Below, one piece after another: positions 8,242 through 17,619 of a stretch of DNA of 56,509 nucleotides (positions are counted from its first letter, which is position 1; each line of letters begins with the position of its first letter). The notes under the pieces are model-generated. The model searched no databases. It saw nothing but the letters and a program-made list of their open reading frames with translations, and was not told where the DNA came from. Where the stretch lies: positions 1-56,509 of the forward strand of contig NZ_FOWN01000018.1 of the NCBI RefSeq assembly GCF_900115465.1, given 5' to 3'. The stretch is from Halolactibacillus alkaliphilus (GTDB lineage Bacteria > Bacillota > Bacilli > Bacillales > Amphibacillaceae). The position numbers and the translations under genes were made by a program.

Positions 8242-9280
8242 CCCTCTCTAACCTTCTTCGCATTTCTTCCATTTCATCAATTTGACCCATGTCCATCCAA
8301 CTTTTCTCGCCTATTGGATAAATACCGATTTTCTCACCCTCAGCTTTATATTGTTCAATGATATCCGGAAAGCCAATAGATTTACCTTCCTCTAGCTCTT
8401 CAATAATCTTAGGCTCTACAATATACATTCCTGTATTTGTGAAAAAAGATAGTTCCGGTTTTTCCTTCATGCTTTCTATTTCACCTGTTTCACTAATTTC
8501 AATGACTCCATAAGGAATTTTAATATTTTTTAGTGAACAAACCATCGTGATTAGATTATTTTCTTGCTTATGGTAGTTATATATTTTTTCATAATCTTCT
8601 TCAATTAAAATATCGCAATTAGATAAAACAAATGTTGAATGCATTTTGCCTTTTAATAAGCTAAGTCCACCTCCTGTTCCTAGTGGTTCTTTTTCATCAG
8701 CATAATGAATTTCGTAGTTTCTCTCAATTTCGTTAAAGTAAGCTTTAATCATATTCTTTTTATGATTAACAACTAAATAGAATTCATCACTTCCTTGCCT
8801 ATAGAAGCGATTAATTATATGTTCTACAATCGGGATTTCACCAATAGGAATAAGTGGCTTAGGAAGTATTTTAGTGTATGGATATAGACGAGTACCGAGT
8901 CCACCGGCCATTATGATAACAGGCACCTTTAAATGTTTTTTCATTTCAATATCTTCATCATTCCGAAGGACTATTGAGAGAATTTGTTTTTCTTTAGAAA
9001 CAATAGGTACGGCTTCAATAGAATGCTTTTTCAAAAACTCTTTTGCTCTAGTTTTATTTTTCTCTGTTAAATATTTCGGGTTATAATTTGCAATTTCTTT
9101 TACTTTCACATCTAGATGACCTTTTTTTAATATCCACCGACGAATATCTCCGTCAGTAATTGCTGCAACAAAAAGATTTTCCTTCACAACAAAAAGAACT
9201 TTTTTCGCTACTTCATCTAATTGTTGCATCGCTTCTATCATCGTTTTCTCTTCATCGATTAAAAAATCATTAACATCCAT
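8234..9280 (-). CDS. ptmE: CBS-domain nucleotidyltransferase (PtmE-like glucosamine-1-phosphate guanylyltransferase)
   Basis: 348 aa. Two CBS motifs occupy residues 1 to about 115. A sugar-phosphate nucleotidyltransferase domain follows, with signature IIMAGGLGTRLYPYTKILPK and a typical GTGGGLSLL loop. This CBS-plus-transferase layout is that of PtmE in Campylobacter, which makes GDP-glucosamine for the GDP-linked legionaminate route. Its presence here is the main reason to favour legionaminate over sialic acid. The nucleotide actually used cannot be read from sequence. It overlaps the downstream legH gene and lies 28 bp after legC. Confidence 0.8.
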   Translation of the reverse strand: MDVNDFLIDEEKTMIEAMQQLDEVAKKVLFVVKENLFVAAITDGDIRRWILKKGHLDVKVKEIANYNPKYLTEKNKTRAKEFLKKHSIEAVPIVSKEKQILSIVLRNDEDIEMKKHLKVPVIIMAGGLGTRLYPYTKILPKPLIPIGEIPIVEHIINRFYRQGSDEFYLVVNHKKNMIKAYFNEIERNYEIHYADEKEPLGTGGGLSLLKGKMHSTFVLSNCDILIEEDYEKIYNYHKQENNLITMVCSLKNIKIPYGVIEISETGEIESMKEKPELSFFTNTGMYIVEPKIIEELEEGKSIGFPDIIEQYKAEGEKIGIYPIGEKSWMDMGQIDEMEEMRRRLERDG

Positions 9281-9308
9281 ACCTCTACACCTCCACTAAT
9301 ACTTCTTT

Positions 9309-10475
9309 CTATTTTCGGTGTTGTAGACATTCAACAACATATTGTACGTCTTCTTTAGATAGATTTGAACTACAAGGTATATTGATCATGTTTTCTAAAT
9401 ATATTTGTGCTTTCTCAATTTTATATATTTGATTAGCTCTATATGGTGTTTGCTCACTAATTAATCCCCATATCGGTCGAGATTGAATACATTTAGAAGA
9501 TAGATAAGAAATGAGCTGATCTCTTTTTAACTTATACTCTTTATCTATACTCAAAGCATAAAACCAATAATTTGGTCTGGTATGTTCATTAAAATCTAAG
9601 ATTCTTAGACCATGAATACTTTCAATTTCTGATTTGTATCGCTCATAATTAGTTTTCTTTGTTTCTATAAATCCTTCTAATTGTTCAAGTTGTGCCAATC
9701 CTAGCGCGGCTTGGAGATTTGTCATACGATAATTATAGCCAATGTCGTCATGTATATAATATAAGTCATTACTTTTAGCTTGTGTTGTTAAATGCTTGGC
9801 TTTCTTTAGTAGTTCTTCATTGTTCGATACAATCATTCCACCACCGCCAGTGGTCATGATTTTGTTTCCATTAAAGGAATAGACACCAATATCACCAATA
9901 GTCCCTGCATGCTTGTCTTTGTATTTCCCTGCGGTATAATAAGTTCCCAAAGCTTCTGTCGCATCTTCAACTACTTTTAGGTTATATTCATCAGCAATCG
10001 ACATGATTTTTTCCATGTCTGCCATGTTTCCGAAAACATGCACGACAATAATTGCCTTGATATGTTTTTTAGATGTTTTATTGATGAGCTTGCTATTAAT
10101 ATAGTCACATTCTGTTTCGCAAAAAGCTCTTACTTTATCTGCATCTATATTAAGTGTATCATCACAGTCCATGAAAATTGGTTCTGCGCCTATATATTTA
10201 ACAGGATTAACCGCCGCAATAAAGGTAAGGGTAGGAACAATGATTTCATCTTCGCTAGTCACTTCCAAAACTCTTAAAGCAATGTGCAAGCCTGAAGTTC
10301 CATTTTGACAAGAAACAGCACCACGGGCTCCTGTATATTTCGCAACGTTATCTTCAAACTCACTAATATATGGACCGGCTGTTGATACCCACTCCGTTTC
10401 AATTGCACGCGTGACATATTCTAGTTCTTTACCTTTGAGATTAGGAACAGATAGAGGTATATATTTTTCAGACAT
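9309..10475 (-). CDS. legC: DegT/DnrJ/EryC1-type aminotransferase (LegC)
   Basis: 388 aa. It is a PLP-dependent sugar aminotransferase of fold type I. The N-terminus IPLSVPNLKGKELEYVTRAI and NGTSGLHIALR are typical, and the Schiff-base lysine lies in YSFNGNKIMTTGGGG. The family installs an amino group at C4 of the 4-keto-6-deoxy sugar made by the LegB dehydratase. The gene starts at the last base of the acetyltransferase gene upstream, with RBS agaggtgaaag. The close fit to legionaminate-type LegC is inferred from the residues and the operon. Confidence 0.87.
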   Translation of the reverse strand: MSEKYIPLSVPNLKGKELEYVTRAIETEWVSTAGPYISEFEDNVAKYTGARGAVSCQNGTSGLHIALRVLEVTSEDEIIVPTLTFIAAVNPVKYIGAEPIFMDCDDTLNIDADKVRAFCETECDYINSKLINKTSKKHIKAIIVVHVFGNMADMEKIMSIADEYNLKVVEDATEALGTYYTAGKYKDKHAGTIGDIGVYSFNGNKIMTTGGGGMIVSNNEELLKKAKHLTTQAKSNDLYYIHDDIGYNYRMTNLQAALGLAQLEQLEGFIETKKTNYERYKSEIESIHGLRILDFNEHTRPNYWFYALSIDKEYKLKRDQLISYLSSKCIQSRPIWGLISEQTPYRANQIYKIEKAQIYLENMINIPCSSNLSKEDVQYVVECLQHRK

Positions 10476-11128
10476 TAACTTTCACCTCTATTTCTTATCC
10501 AAATATCTTCTATTAACTCCCTTATTTCACCTTCACTTTTTTGCTTAACAACTAATTTAGGACTCTCTCCAAATACCATACTGTTATTTGGAATATTTTG
10601 ATCTTTGATAGTTGTTCCAGTTGATATTATCACGTTATCACCAATGTTACAGTTTCCTAATATCGTTGAATTCGAATACATAATTACGTTTCGTCCTAGA
10701 GTTGGATATTTCTTTTTATTACCACCAACTGTACAATTTCGGTAAATAAATAGACCATCATTATATTTAGCTCTTCCAAGAATACTCCAAACAGGATGCT
10801 CGACTCCCAAATAGTTAGGTAATTCAATTTCATAAAAGCAGTCCACAGAATGCAAAATCTTGTTTAGATAATATATTTTTGAAGCAAGTTCAGTATCATT
10901 ACTTTTTTTGAAGATGGTATTTGCTAAATAATAAAGATATATTGAATATTGTCCTGAATGAAAAACAGATAGATTTAAGTCTTCTTTGTAATATTTATTG
11001 TTATTCTTCTCAAAGCACTTTAATGTTCTATCTAAGGAGTCTTTTACATACGGTGTTACGTCATGATTGCTTATTAGTATGTTTTTTAATTGTTGGTTAG
11101 TAAAATATGAAATATCTCTCTCAATCAT
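10475..11128 (-). CDS. CysE-like hexapeptide acetyltransferase of unknown acceptor
   Basis: 217 aa. The C-terminal half is a left-handed beta-helix with serine-acetyltransferase flavour: a GVEHPVWSILGRAKY stretch, then YRNCTVGGNKKKYPTLG and ILGNCNIGDNVIIS. The N-terminal half is helical and is not typical of CysE. I set the start at the ATG 11128, preceded by gaggagggtg at nine bases. It sits between legB and legC in the operon, so its acceptor is more likely a nonulosonate intermediate (or the finished sugar, O-acetylated) than serine. It would be a second acetyltransferase beside legH. The function is not established. Confidence 0.7.
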   Translation of the reverse strand: MIERDISYFTNQQLKNILISNHDVTPYVKDSLDRTLKCFEKNNNKYYKEDLNLSVFHSGQYSIYLYYLANTIFKKSNDTELASKIYYLNKILHSVDCFYEIELPNYLGVEHPVWSILGRAKYNDGLFIYRNCTVGGNKKKYPTLGRNVIMYSNSTILGNCNIGDNVIISTGTTIKDQNIPNNSMVFGESPKLVVKQKSEGEIRELIEDIWIRNRGES

Positions 11129-11148
11129 GCTTTTCACCCTCCTCACGA

Positions 11149-12129
11149 CTATATATTGTAAATACCTGTCTTGTAATGTTCTAAATTATATTTCAAAAAA
11201 TCGATTGTCTCTGCCAGCCCTTGATCAAATGAATAGCTTGGTTCCCAATTCGTCAGTCTTTTTATTTTCTCGTTTGACCCCAGAAGTCTATTAACTTCAC
11301 TTTTTTCAGGTCTAAGCCTCCGATCATCACATATAATACTTGCATTTGGATTAATCTTCCTTATCAATTCTTCAGCAAGTTGACCGATGGATATTTCTTG
11401 CTGAGTTGCGATATTAATTTCTTCACCAATTGTATTCTGGGCTCTGGCAATTTCAATAAATCCTCTAACGGTATCTTTCACGTAATTAAAGTCTCTTGTT
11501 GGTGTTAATGATCCAAGTTTTATTTCTTCTATACCGGCAAGTAGTTGTGTAATAATTGTAGGAATAACCGCCCTCGAAGATTGTCGAGGGCCATAAGTGT
11601 TAAATGGACGAACAATTGAAATTGGCATATTATAGCTCCGATAGAATGATTCAGCTAATCGGTCAGCCCCGATTTTTGTTGCTGAATAAGGTGACTGTCC
11701 TTGAAACGGATGTTTTTCATCAATAGGAACATACTGTGCTGTGCCATACACTTCTGATGTGGAAGTAATTAATACTCTAGAAGTTTCTAAATCTTTAGCT
11801 GCTTGCAGCACATTAAGTGTTCCTTTGATATTGGTATCGACATATGTATCGGGGGAATGATAACTAAACGGTATAGCGATGAGCGCTGCAAGATGAAAAA
11901 CCTCATCTATACCTTTCATAGATTCCCTCACACCATTAGGATCTCTCACATCTCCAGTAAAAACTTCTACCTCATTCATGATATCTTTAGATATGCTATC
12001 TAACCATCCCCATGAATTAAAAGAATTATAATAAGCGAAAGCTTTTACTTTATGGCCTTGATTTACTAATTCTTCAGTTAGATGACTACCAATAAAACCA
12101 TCTGCTCCTGTAACTAATACCGTGCTCAT
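11149..12129 (-). CDS. legB: NAD-dependent sugar-nucleotide 4,6-dehydratase (LegB)
   Basis: 326 aa extended short-chain dehydrogenase/reductase. It has the NAD-binding glycine motif GADGFIGSH at the N-terminus, TSTSEVYG around the catalytic Thr/Ser, and a YSATK active-site motif. FNTYGPRQS also fits the nucleotide-sugar dehydratases. It makes the 4-keto-6-deoxy intermediate used by LegC, the first committed step of the pathway. It is the first gene of the operon, with RBS ggagcg just upstream of the ATG. An IS4-family relic lies 178 bp upstream, so only that short region can hold the operon promoter. Confidence 0.88.
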   Translation of the reverse strand: MSTVLVTGADGFIGSHLTEELVNQGHKVKAFAYYNSFNSWGWLDSISKDIMNEVEVFTGDVRDPNGVRESMKGIDEVFHLAALIAIPFSYHSPDTYVDTNIKGTLNVLQAAKDLETSRVLITSTSEVYGTAQYVPIDEKHPFQGQSPYSATKIGADRLAESFYRSYNMPISIVRPFNTYGPRQSSRAVIPTIITQLLAGIEEIKLGSLTPTRDFNYVKDTVRGFIEIARAQNTIGEEINIATQQEISIGQLAEELIRKINPNASIICDDRRLRPEKSEVNRLLGSNEKIKRLTNWEPSYSFDQGLAETIDFLKYNLEHYKTGIYNI

Positions 12130-12299
12130 TTAATCACGCTCCATTCATATTAAATTTAACCTTCAGTTTTTCTAGCATGAAGACATAATTTTACTACCAA
12201 AAACTTAACTATTCCATTTTATAAAATCCTCTCCTTGATTTTAAATGAATGGGTTTTTATTCTAAAATTACCAGTATTTGAATATCGGTGGATCAAATA

Positions 12300-12306
12300 T
12301 AAATAA
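12300..12306. repeat. Target-site duplication, left copy
   Basis: TAAATAA directly abuts the left inverted repeat of the IS4-family element and is repeated exactly at 13827-13833 after the right inverted repeat. Confidence 0.75.
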
Positions 12307-13826
12307 CTCAACTTTCGCAGTCCAAAAACGACTACAAAACTTAGTGATTCTAAGTGCATTGGCTAGTTAAATACTCATGTTGCTTTTTTAAAAAATATAA
12401 AAAACACCACTCCTGTTTGGTATAATTGAGTTAACCAAAACACAATAACATACAGAAGAGGTGTCTCCTATATGATAACTAATAACGACCTAAATAAGCA
12501 ACTACCAAATGAATTAAATGTAATTTTTAAAGAACTCAAAGTTTTACATCACCTGAGAAATGCCGGCATTACGAAAGCACTTGGTTTTTCTAGCGGGTAT
12601 TTATTTCAGCTTATTTTTAGTCTCATATTCAGAAATAAGAACTGGTTTAGAACACTTTAAAGCAAGAAATCTCACGATTTCCCCGCAAAGGATGCCGTTT
12701 ATCGCTTTATGAATCACTCAACATTCAATTGGCGTAAGTTCCTACTTAACCTAAGTAGTTATACCATTGGTAAAGTAACCAAGTTAACCAACGACCAAAG
12801 GTTCTCATTCTGGATGACTCATCTTATCATAGAAATCGAAGTAAATCTGTTGAATTACTGGCGCGTTGCTTTGATCATGCTTCTCAGAAGATGAGATACT
12901 ACAAAGGTTTTCGTTTACTTACGCTTGGTTGGTCCGACGGAGCAACCTTTATCCCTGTAGATTTCTCTCTACTAAGTTCAAAAAAAGCCAAATTAATGGT
13001 ATCTCATCTAACATTGATAAGAGAAGTTTAGGGTATAAAAGACGCGTGAACGCTTTACAAACAGCACCTGAACAAATTCCTGACATGATTCATCGCGCCT
13101 TATCTTCTGGTATTGACGCATCCTATGTTTTGATGGATTCTTGGTTTACAACACCACCGCTAGTTAAGAATATTCAGGAACAAGGGCTTGATGTGATTGG
13201 CATGGTCAAAAATCTAAAACAACGCTATCTTCATGGTGACCAGCGCGTGAGTTTAAAAGAACTTTATACTCTAGCTACACCAACTGAAGGTAAAAAGAAT
13301 ATCATCCCTTCCATTCATACAACCCAGTCTAATGGTGTTGATATTAAGGTTGTCTTTGTGCGGAATCGAAATAAGAGAAGCGAATGGCTCGCTATTCTAA
13401 GCACAGACTGTTCGCTTAGCGATGAAGAAATCATTCGCATTTACGGTATGCGTTGGGATATAGAAGTCTTCTTTAAAACAACGAAATCTTTACTGAAACT
13501 CCAGAAGGAGTTTCAAAGTCGTTCATATGATGCGTTAATCAGTCATACAACCATTGTATTTACTCGATATATCACCCTTTCATGGCAAAATCGCTGCCAT
13601 AATGATGATCGAACACTAGGTGGTATCTTTTATGAATTAAGTGACGAAATTAATGAACTTGATTGGGCTCATGCATTATATCAGCTCTTCGAGCTTCTTG
13701 AAGATACTCTTAAACAAACAAATAATAAAATACAAAATATTATCAAAAGTCAACTCCAACAATGGTTTGATGCCTTACCTAGTTATATCAAGGCCTATCT
13801 GCCGATTTTGGGGTGCGAAAGTTGAG
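12307..13826 (+). mobile_element. IS4-family insertion sequence, decayed, 1520 bp
   Basis: Both ends begin CTCAACTTTCGCA and match at 21 of 24 positions as inverted repeats (12307-12330 and 13803-13826). They are flanked by a perfect 7-bp direct repeat TAAATAA. The inside codes for one transposase broken by several lesions. The element lies in the glycosylation island between legB and the DUF2920-like gene. Intact ends with a dead transposase suggest it may still be mobilised by a related copy elsewhere. Confidence 0.85.
12472..13825 (+). pseudogene. IS4-family DDE transposase, broken
   Basis: The reading frame starts MITNNDLNKQLPNELN and stops at a TAA at 12658-12660, but homologous-looking sequence goes on (YRFMNHSTFNWRKF). 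A frame change near 12810 recovers LDDSSYHRNRSKSVELL and LTLGWSDGATFIPVDF. A further one-base loss near 12993 leads into the long C-terminal part. That part has MDSWFTTPPLV and the IS4 signature Y-(2)-R-(3)-E-(6)-K in YGMRWDIEVFFKTTK. At least three lesions are visible, so no functional transposase is made. Confidence 0.85.
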
Positions 13827-13833
13827 TAAATAA
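13827..13833. repeat. Target-site duplication, right copy
   Basis: TAAATAA directly after the right inverted repeat, identical to 12300-12306. Confidence 0.75.
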
Positions 13834-13873
13834 AAAAAGAAAAAACTTGAATTATAAAGGCAAATGAGTAAAC

Positions 13874-14968
13874 TTATTTAATATAAAAGTAATTCTCTAT
13901 ATGTGAAAATACAAATATAGGTAAGCCTTTATTATATAATTTTATTTGTAAATTCTTTATTTTAATTTCACACTCGAATATACTTTTAATCATTAACTCT
14001 TTTTCTTTCTTGATCGCAAATTTAAACATTTGAATAAAATCCGCATTTAATCCGTGAGTACTAGAGTTAACGATAATATTATCTATATTTTCTTCCGTTA
14101 TTTTAATTATCTCTGAATTGATAAAACTATTTATAAAGGTTTCTTTCTCACTAAAATCTACCAGAGTATCATTGGTACCTTGAAAACATAAAATTTGTGT
14201 GTGTATCTTCGTATCGTGCTTTATATTACGTAAATCTAATATTTCTGCGTCCATCAAAATATTCCTTAATAAATAATTAAATGATAGATTAAAAGTTATA
14301 TTGTTACGTTGAAATATTAAATATCTAACCTGCTTAATATATTCAGGTTTAATCCAGGATGAATTATCTATAATATAACTGAATAAATTAGGCATCAGCA
14401 TATTAGATAAATGAAGTAAATAAGCACCGTGAGAATGGCCGTACCCTATTAATCTATTTTGATTAAAAAGATAATTATTATCTCTTAATATTATCTTAAC
14501 TGATTCAACCGCAGTAATTAAATCTATCGCTTGCAAAAATCCCATATCGTTAAAGTTATCTATGTGTTCATTTAAAACAGCGACCCCAGGTACAGTACCT
14601 TTATAATATTGGATGAAAGATTCGAGACTACTTTCACCTCTTAACACTTCATTCTTCTGAGTATCTGTTAGACTCCTTAAAATAACATCTTGATTAATTG
14701 TTATCTTATCAGCGTCTTGCATGAATTCACTACCAAAATAATCGCATTGTATAACAACAAGATTATACTCATTAGCAAAGCTATCTCTCATCTTTTTATA
14801 GATATTGGAATTAATTGAAGCTCCAAACCCTGGAACTAACAAAAGTAGTCCTGTCTCATCATTCATGTTATTTTCATCTAGAGAAAATGTAATCTTTAAT
14901 TTTCTACCTAAAGAATTATTATATATGTTTTGATGTGCCGGAACGTCAAATGAATGTGAAGTTATCAT
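13874..14968 (-). CDS. DUF2920-like alpha/beta hydrolase in the flagellin glycosylation island
   Basis: 364 aa, cytosolic by appearance (no signal or TM segment). It has an alpha/beta-hydrolase layout. An oxyanion region LLLLVPGFGAS lies near residue 45, the nucleophile elbow is GYGHSHG (Ser), a likely acid is in CFQGTNDTLVDF (Asp), and a likely histidine is in NSSTHGLNADF. It resembles the DUF2920 proteins of Campylobacter flagellar glycosylation loci; I recall that family by pattern and have not searched. It lies downstream of maf on the same strand. A role in trimming or esterifying the flagellar sugar is inference only. Confidence 0.6.
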   Translation of the reverse strand: MITSHSFDVPAHQNIYNNSLGRKLKITFSLDENNMNDETGLLLLVPGFGASINSNIYKKMRDSFANEYNLVVIQCDYFGSEFMQDADKITINQDVILRSLTDTQKNEVLRGESSLESFIQYYKGTVPGVAVLNEHIDNFNDMGFLQAIDLITAVESVKIILRDNNYLFNQNRLIGYGHSHGAYLLHLSNMLMPNLFSYIIDNSSWIKPEYIKQVRYLIFQRNNITFNLSFNYLLRNILMDAEILDLRNIKHDTKIHTQILCFQGTNDTLVDFSEKETFINSFINSEIIKITEENIDNIIVNSSTHGLNADFIQMFKFAIKKEKELMIKSIFECEIKIKNLQIKLYNKGLPIFVFSHIENYFYIK

Positions 14969-15064
14969 AAGTTTCTCCTAAATATATTTTACGTGTTAGA
15001 GTATAGAAACGAATATTTACGTTACATACGTTCATCTCTATAATCAATTCATAATCCATAAAAA

Positions 15065-16891
15065 CTAAATTATCGCTTCTTTTTTTGCTACTTCAACTAA
15101 TTTATTGGAAGCTTTTTGAAGAATGTCGAGGTAGTGCTTAAACATCTGAACAATATCTTTTTTCTTATCCAAGGTATCTTCTTTTTTTGCTGTTTTATTT
15201 ATTTTCTGTATTAATAAATCATGTTCTACACGTATCACTTGGACAATAAATTGTTTAAAGAAATCGTTCTTTTCAAACCTAGTCAATTCATCGTCAATCT
15301 TTGTGAATAACTTCTCTAACTTCTTTTTTCCAGTTTCATTTTTAATTTTATCAAAGGTGTATTCTAATCTACTTTTTCCCTCTATATAACTTTCATACGA
15401 TAATAAAAGTTCTTTCTTTTTCTCTTCTTGTTTTGATAAATCATATGAAGCTAAATTAGATGGCCAAGTTTTTTTATCAATTGACTTTCGTAAGTGCTCT
15501 TTAATAATTTTTTCAATTGTTTTAAACGGAATACCTTTTATATCTGCGCCACCCTTGGTTGTATTATAATACTCGCCCTTAAAGTGTTCCGCAAAAAGCT
15601 CCAATGATTTCCTCATCATATTAAAACTCATTGTAGTCTTGATATTATTACCATAAACATCTTTAACGTCTTCTGCCCGACTTACTTCTTGTTCTGTCAA
15701 TTCCGAATCAATAAAATTATATTCAACACCTTTTGCGTAACGACGATTATATAAATACCCTAGGTTTTGGCCCGCGAAAATCACAGGTGACATACCTAAT
15801 TTATTGACAATTTGAAAAGTCATAACAGCAATCGATGGAGAATCCAATATTAACTCATCTACATTGACTTGATCACCTAGTAATAAGCGCGACGTATAAT
15901 CTTGCGAAGTAATAAAATGATATTTGGGTCCCCGATAATTATCTAGCAATTGATAACCCACACTTGATCCAAACACTAAAGGAATGCTATCCATATTGTT
16001 GTTAATCATTTTCTCGAAAACTAAGTGGTTCTTTTCTCCTGGGTCAAAGCTAAATACCGCATCAGGTAAAATATTATATTCTACTAACGTATTAATCGCA
16101 GAACCAACAGAAAAGATATAACCTAAGCAGTTCTCTTTAATATAGCGCAGTGATTCAATATCATCAGATAGAGATGGGCCGGCAGAAACTATCATAACTG
16201 GCTTATCCTTGAAAATTCGCTTAAAATCATCATCTAATATATTAGGTGTGTTTATAACACGCTTGTGGTTCTTTATACTATTTTCTATCCAATTGAATTG
16301 AAAACGGTAATTTGTCGCAAGCATAGATCTATGTTGTCTAATTTTGTTTTTTGATTCCGAAAGAAATTCACTCAATAATTTGCTAAATAACTGTTTATAT
16401 GTAGGTAAAATAACGATTTCTATTTTTGTTGTCGACTCTTTATAAATCTGATTTACCATTTGTGTAATTGAGTACATTTCTCCTACAAAAAGATGTACAA
16501 CATTTTTATTAAACACATCTTCCAATTGTATCAAATCTGACGTGACATTAAATATCTCTAGAGATGGTTCAATAATAGAATAACTATTTTGTTGATACTG
16601 TTTAGTAAATTGGGATACGTGATAACCTAATCCTAAGCCAAAGAATACAACATGAGAATCGGAATTAAAATCTTCTGTTAATTCCTTTTTCAGAATTTGT
16701 TGTGCTTCTCTTTCAGGATTATAACTACTATGAATAAATAATTCTCTATCATCTAACTTAACCTTTAATGTATCTTGGTTATTTCTAGTTTCCAAAACTT
16801 CCACAATCATAGTCTCTTTATTACTGTTGGTAAGAAGCGTCCGAACTTCCGGGAAATAGCTTTGTAGATAGCGACTATTACTAGTTTTCAA
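15065..16891 (-). CDS. maf: Maf (motility-associated factor) flagellin glycosyltransferase, DUF115/MptE-like
   Basis: 608 aa. The central DUF115 domain shows VMIVSAGPSLSDDIESL, FSVGSAINTLVEYNILPD and FSFDPGEKNH. The N-terminal part carries VVFFGLGLGYHVSQF and the C-terminus is helical. Maf proteins transfer CMP-nonulosonic acids to serine/threonine of flagellin in the cytoplasm before export. I prefer the TTG start at 16891, five bases after aaggtga; a GTG at 16900 would lie inside that RBS. It overlaps the preceding small gene by 11 bp, so the two are one operon. It sits between the legionaminate operon and hag, which supports its role directly. Confidence 0.88.
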   Translation of the reverse strand: MKTSNSRYLQSYFPEVRTLLTNSNKETMIVEVLETRNNQDTLKVKLDDRELFIHSSYNPEREAQQILKKELTEDFNSDSHVVFFGLGLGYHVSQFTKQYQQNSYSIIEPSLEIFNVTSDLIQLEDVFNKNVVHLFVGEMYSITQMVNQIYKESTTKIEIVILPTYKQLFSKLLSEFLSESKNKIRQHRSMLATNYRFQFNWIENSIKNHKRVINTPNILDDDFKRIFKDKPVMIVSAGPSLSDDIESLRYIKENCLGYIFSVGSAINTLVEYNILPDAVFSFDPGEKNHLVFEKMINNNMDSIPLVFGSSVGYQLLDNYRGPKYHFITSQDYTSRLLLGDQVNVDELILDSPSIAVMTFQIVNKLGMSPVIFAGQNLGYLYNRRYAKGVEYNFIDSELTEQEVSRAEDVKDVYGNNIKTTMSFNMMRKSLELFAEHFKGEYYNTTKGGADIKGIPFKTIEKIIKEHLRKSIDKKTWPSNLASYDLSKQEEKKKELLLSYESYIEGKSRLEYTFDKIKNETGKKKLEKLFTKIDDELTRFEKNDFFKQFIVQVIRVEHDLLIQKINKTAKKEDTLDKKKDIVQMFKHYLDILQKASNKLVEVAKKEAII

Positions 16892-17483
16892 TTGAATCAC
16901 CTTTCTTGCGAGTTACCACATCATTTACTTTTTTCTGAAGAGCTTCAAAAATCGGAACGATTTCAAAACTTAACAAATCAAAAATTAACGTCGCATCTTT
17001 TGATTCTAACGCATCTAATAGTTGTGGTAAGATATTTATTAGACATTTTTGTTCCTCTTTAACTGTATGAAAAGCCACACTATCTAAAGCATTAAGCGAT
17101 TCTGAGAACTGCATGATGGCCTGTATTCCATCAGTTAAGTCCACCATATTAGTCCAGAATGATTCTGACATTTCTCCGTAATTCTCACTCACCATCAACT
17201 CAAGGGTCGGAACCGCTCTGTCTAAATATAATTTTAGAGAGTTAAGAATATCATTTGTTAACTCCTCAACTGATGCCATCTCTAATTCAATGAGTTTAAT
17301 ATCATGAAGATACTGATTAATATAGTTTTCATGATCATTATATACTTCATGTCCATCTATAATTAAATGACTGAAAACTAAATCCTCATTTTCACTTAAC
17401 TGATTCATCTTTTCAACTATAAACTGAAAAACTTTAGTCTCTTCTACATTAATTATTTCTTCACTTACTTTAACAATAATCAT
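16881..17483 (-). CDS. Unrecognised helical protein between hag and maf
   Basis: 200 aa, soluble and acidic, with no signal peptide or TM segment. It looks mostly alpha-helical, with long amphipathic stretches such as LINILPQLLDALESKDATLI. I do not recognise the family. It starts with RBS agaggtgttgg and overlaps the start of maf by 11 bp, so it is translated together with the glycosyltransferase. The helical, small, acidic character would suit a Maf partner or a flagellin chaperone, but that is guesswork from position. Confidence 0.75.
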   Translation of the reverse strand: MIIVKVSEEIINVEETKVFQFIVEKMNQLSENEDLVFSHLIIDGHEVYNDHENYINQYLHDIKLIELEMASVEELTNDILNSLKLYLDRAVPTLELMVSENYGEMSESFWTNMVDLTDGIQAIMQFSESLNALDSVAFHTVKEEQKCLINILPQLLDALESKDATLIFDLLSFEIVPIFEALQKKVNDVVTRKKGDSIEN

Positions 17484-17561
17484 TCCAACACCTCTTATAA
17501 ATATATTATTAACTATTATTTTATCATAGATTACACTTATGTATTGTTCATTTAATTAAAT

Positions 17562-17591
17562 AAAGGCCCTAGCCTATTGGCTAAGACCTTT
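17562..17591 (-). terminator. Terminator after hag
   Basis: Stem aaaggccctagcc pairs with ggctaagaccttt across a four-base loop, with T-rich sequence on the minus side. It closes the hag transcript before the maf operon. Confidence 0.85.
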
Positions 17592-17619
17592 ATTATTTTC
17601 TCAATTATTTTATTAATAA

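Noticed and set aside
12709-12894. Separate small protein
   Set aside because: It is part of the broken IS4-family transposase in the same frame, after a nonsense codon.
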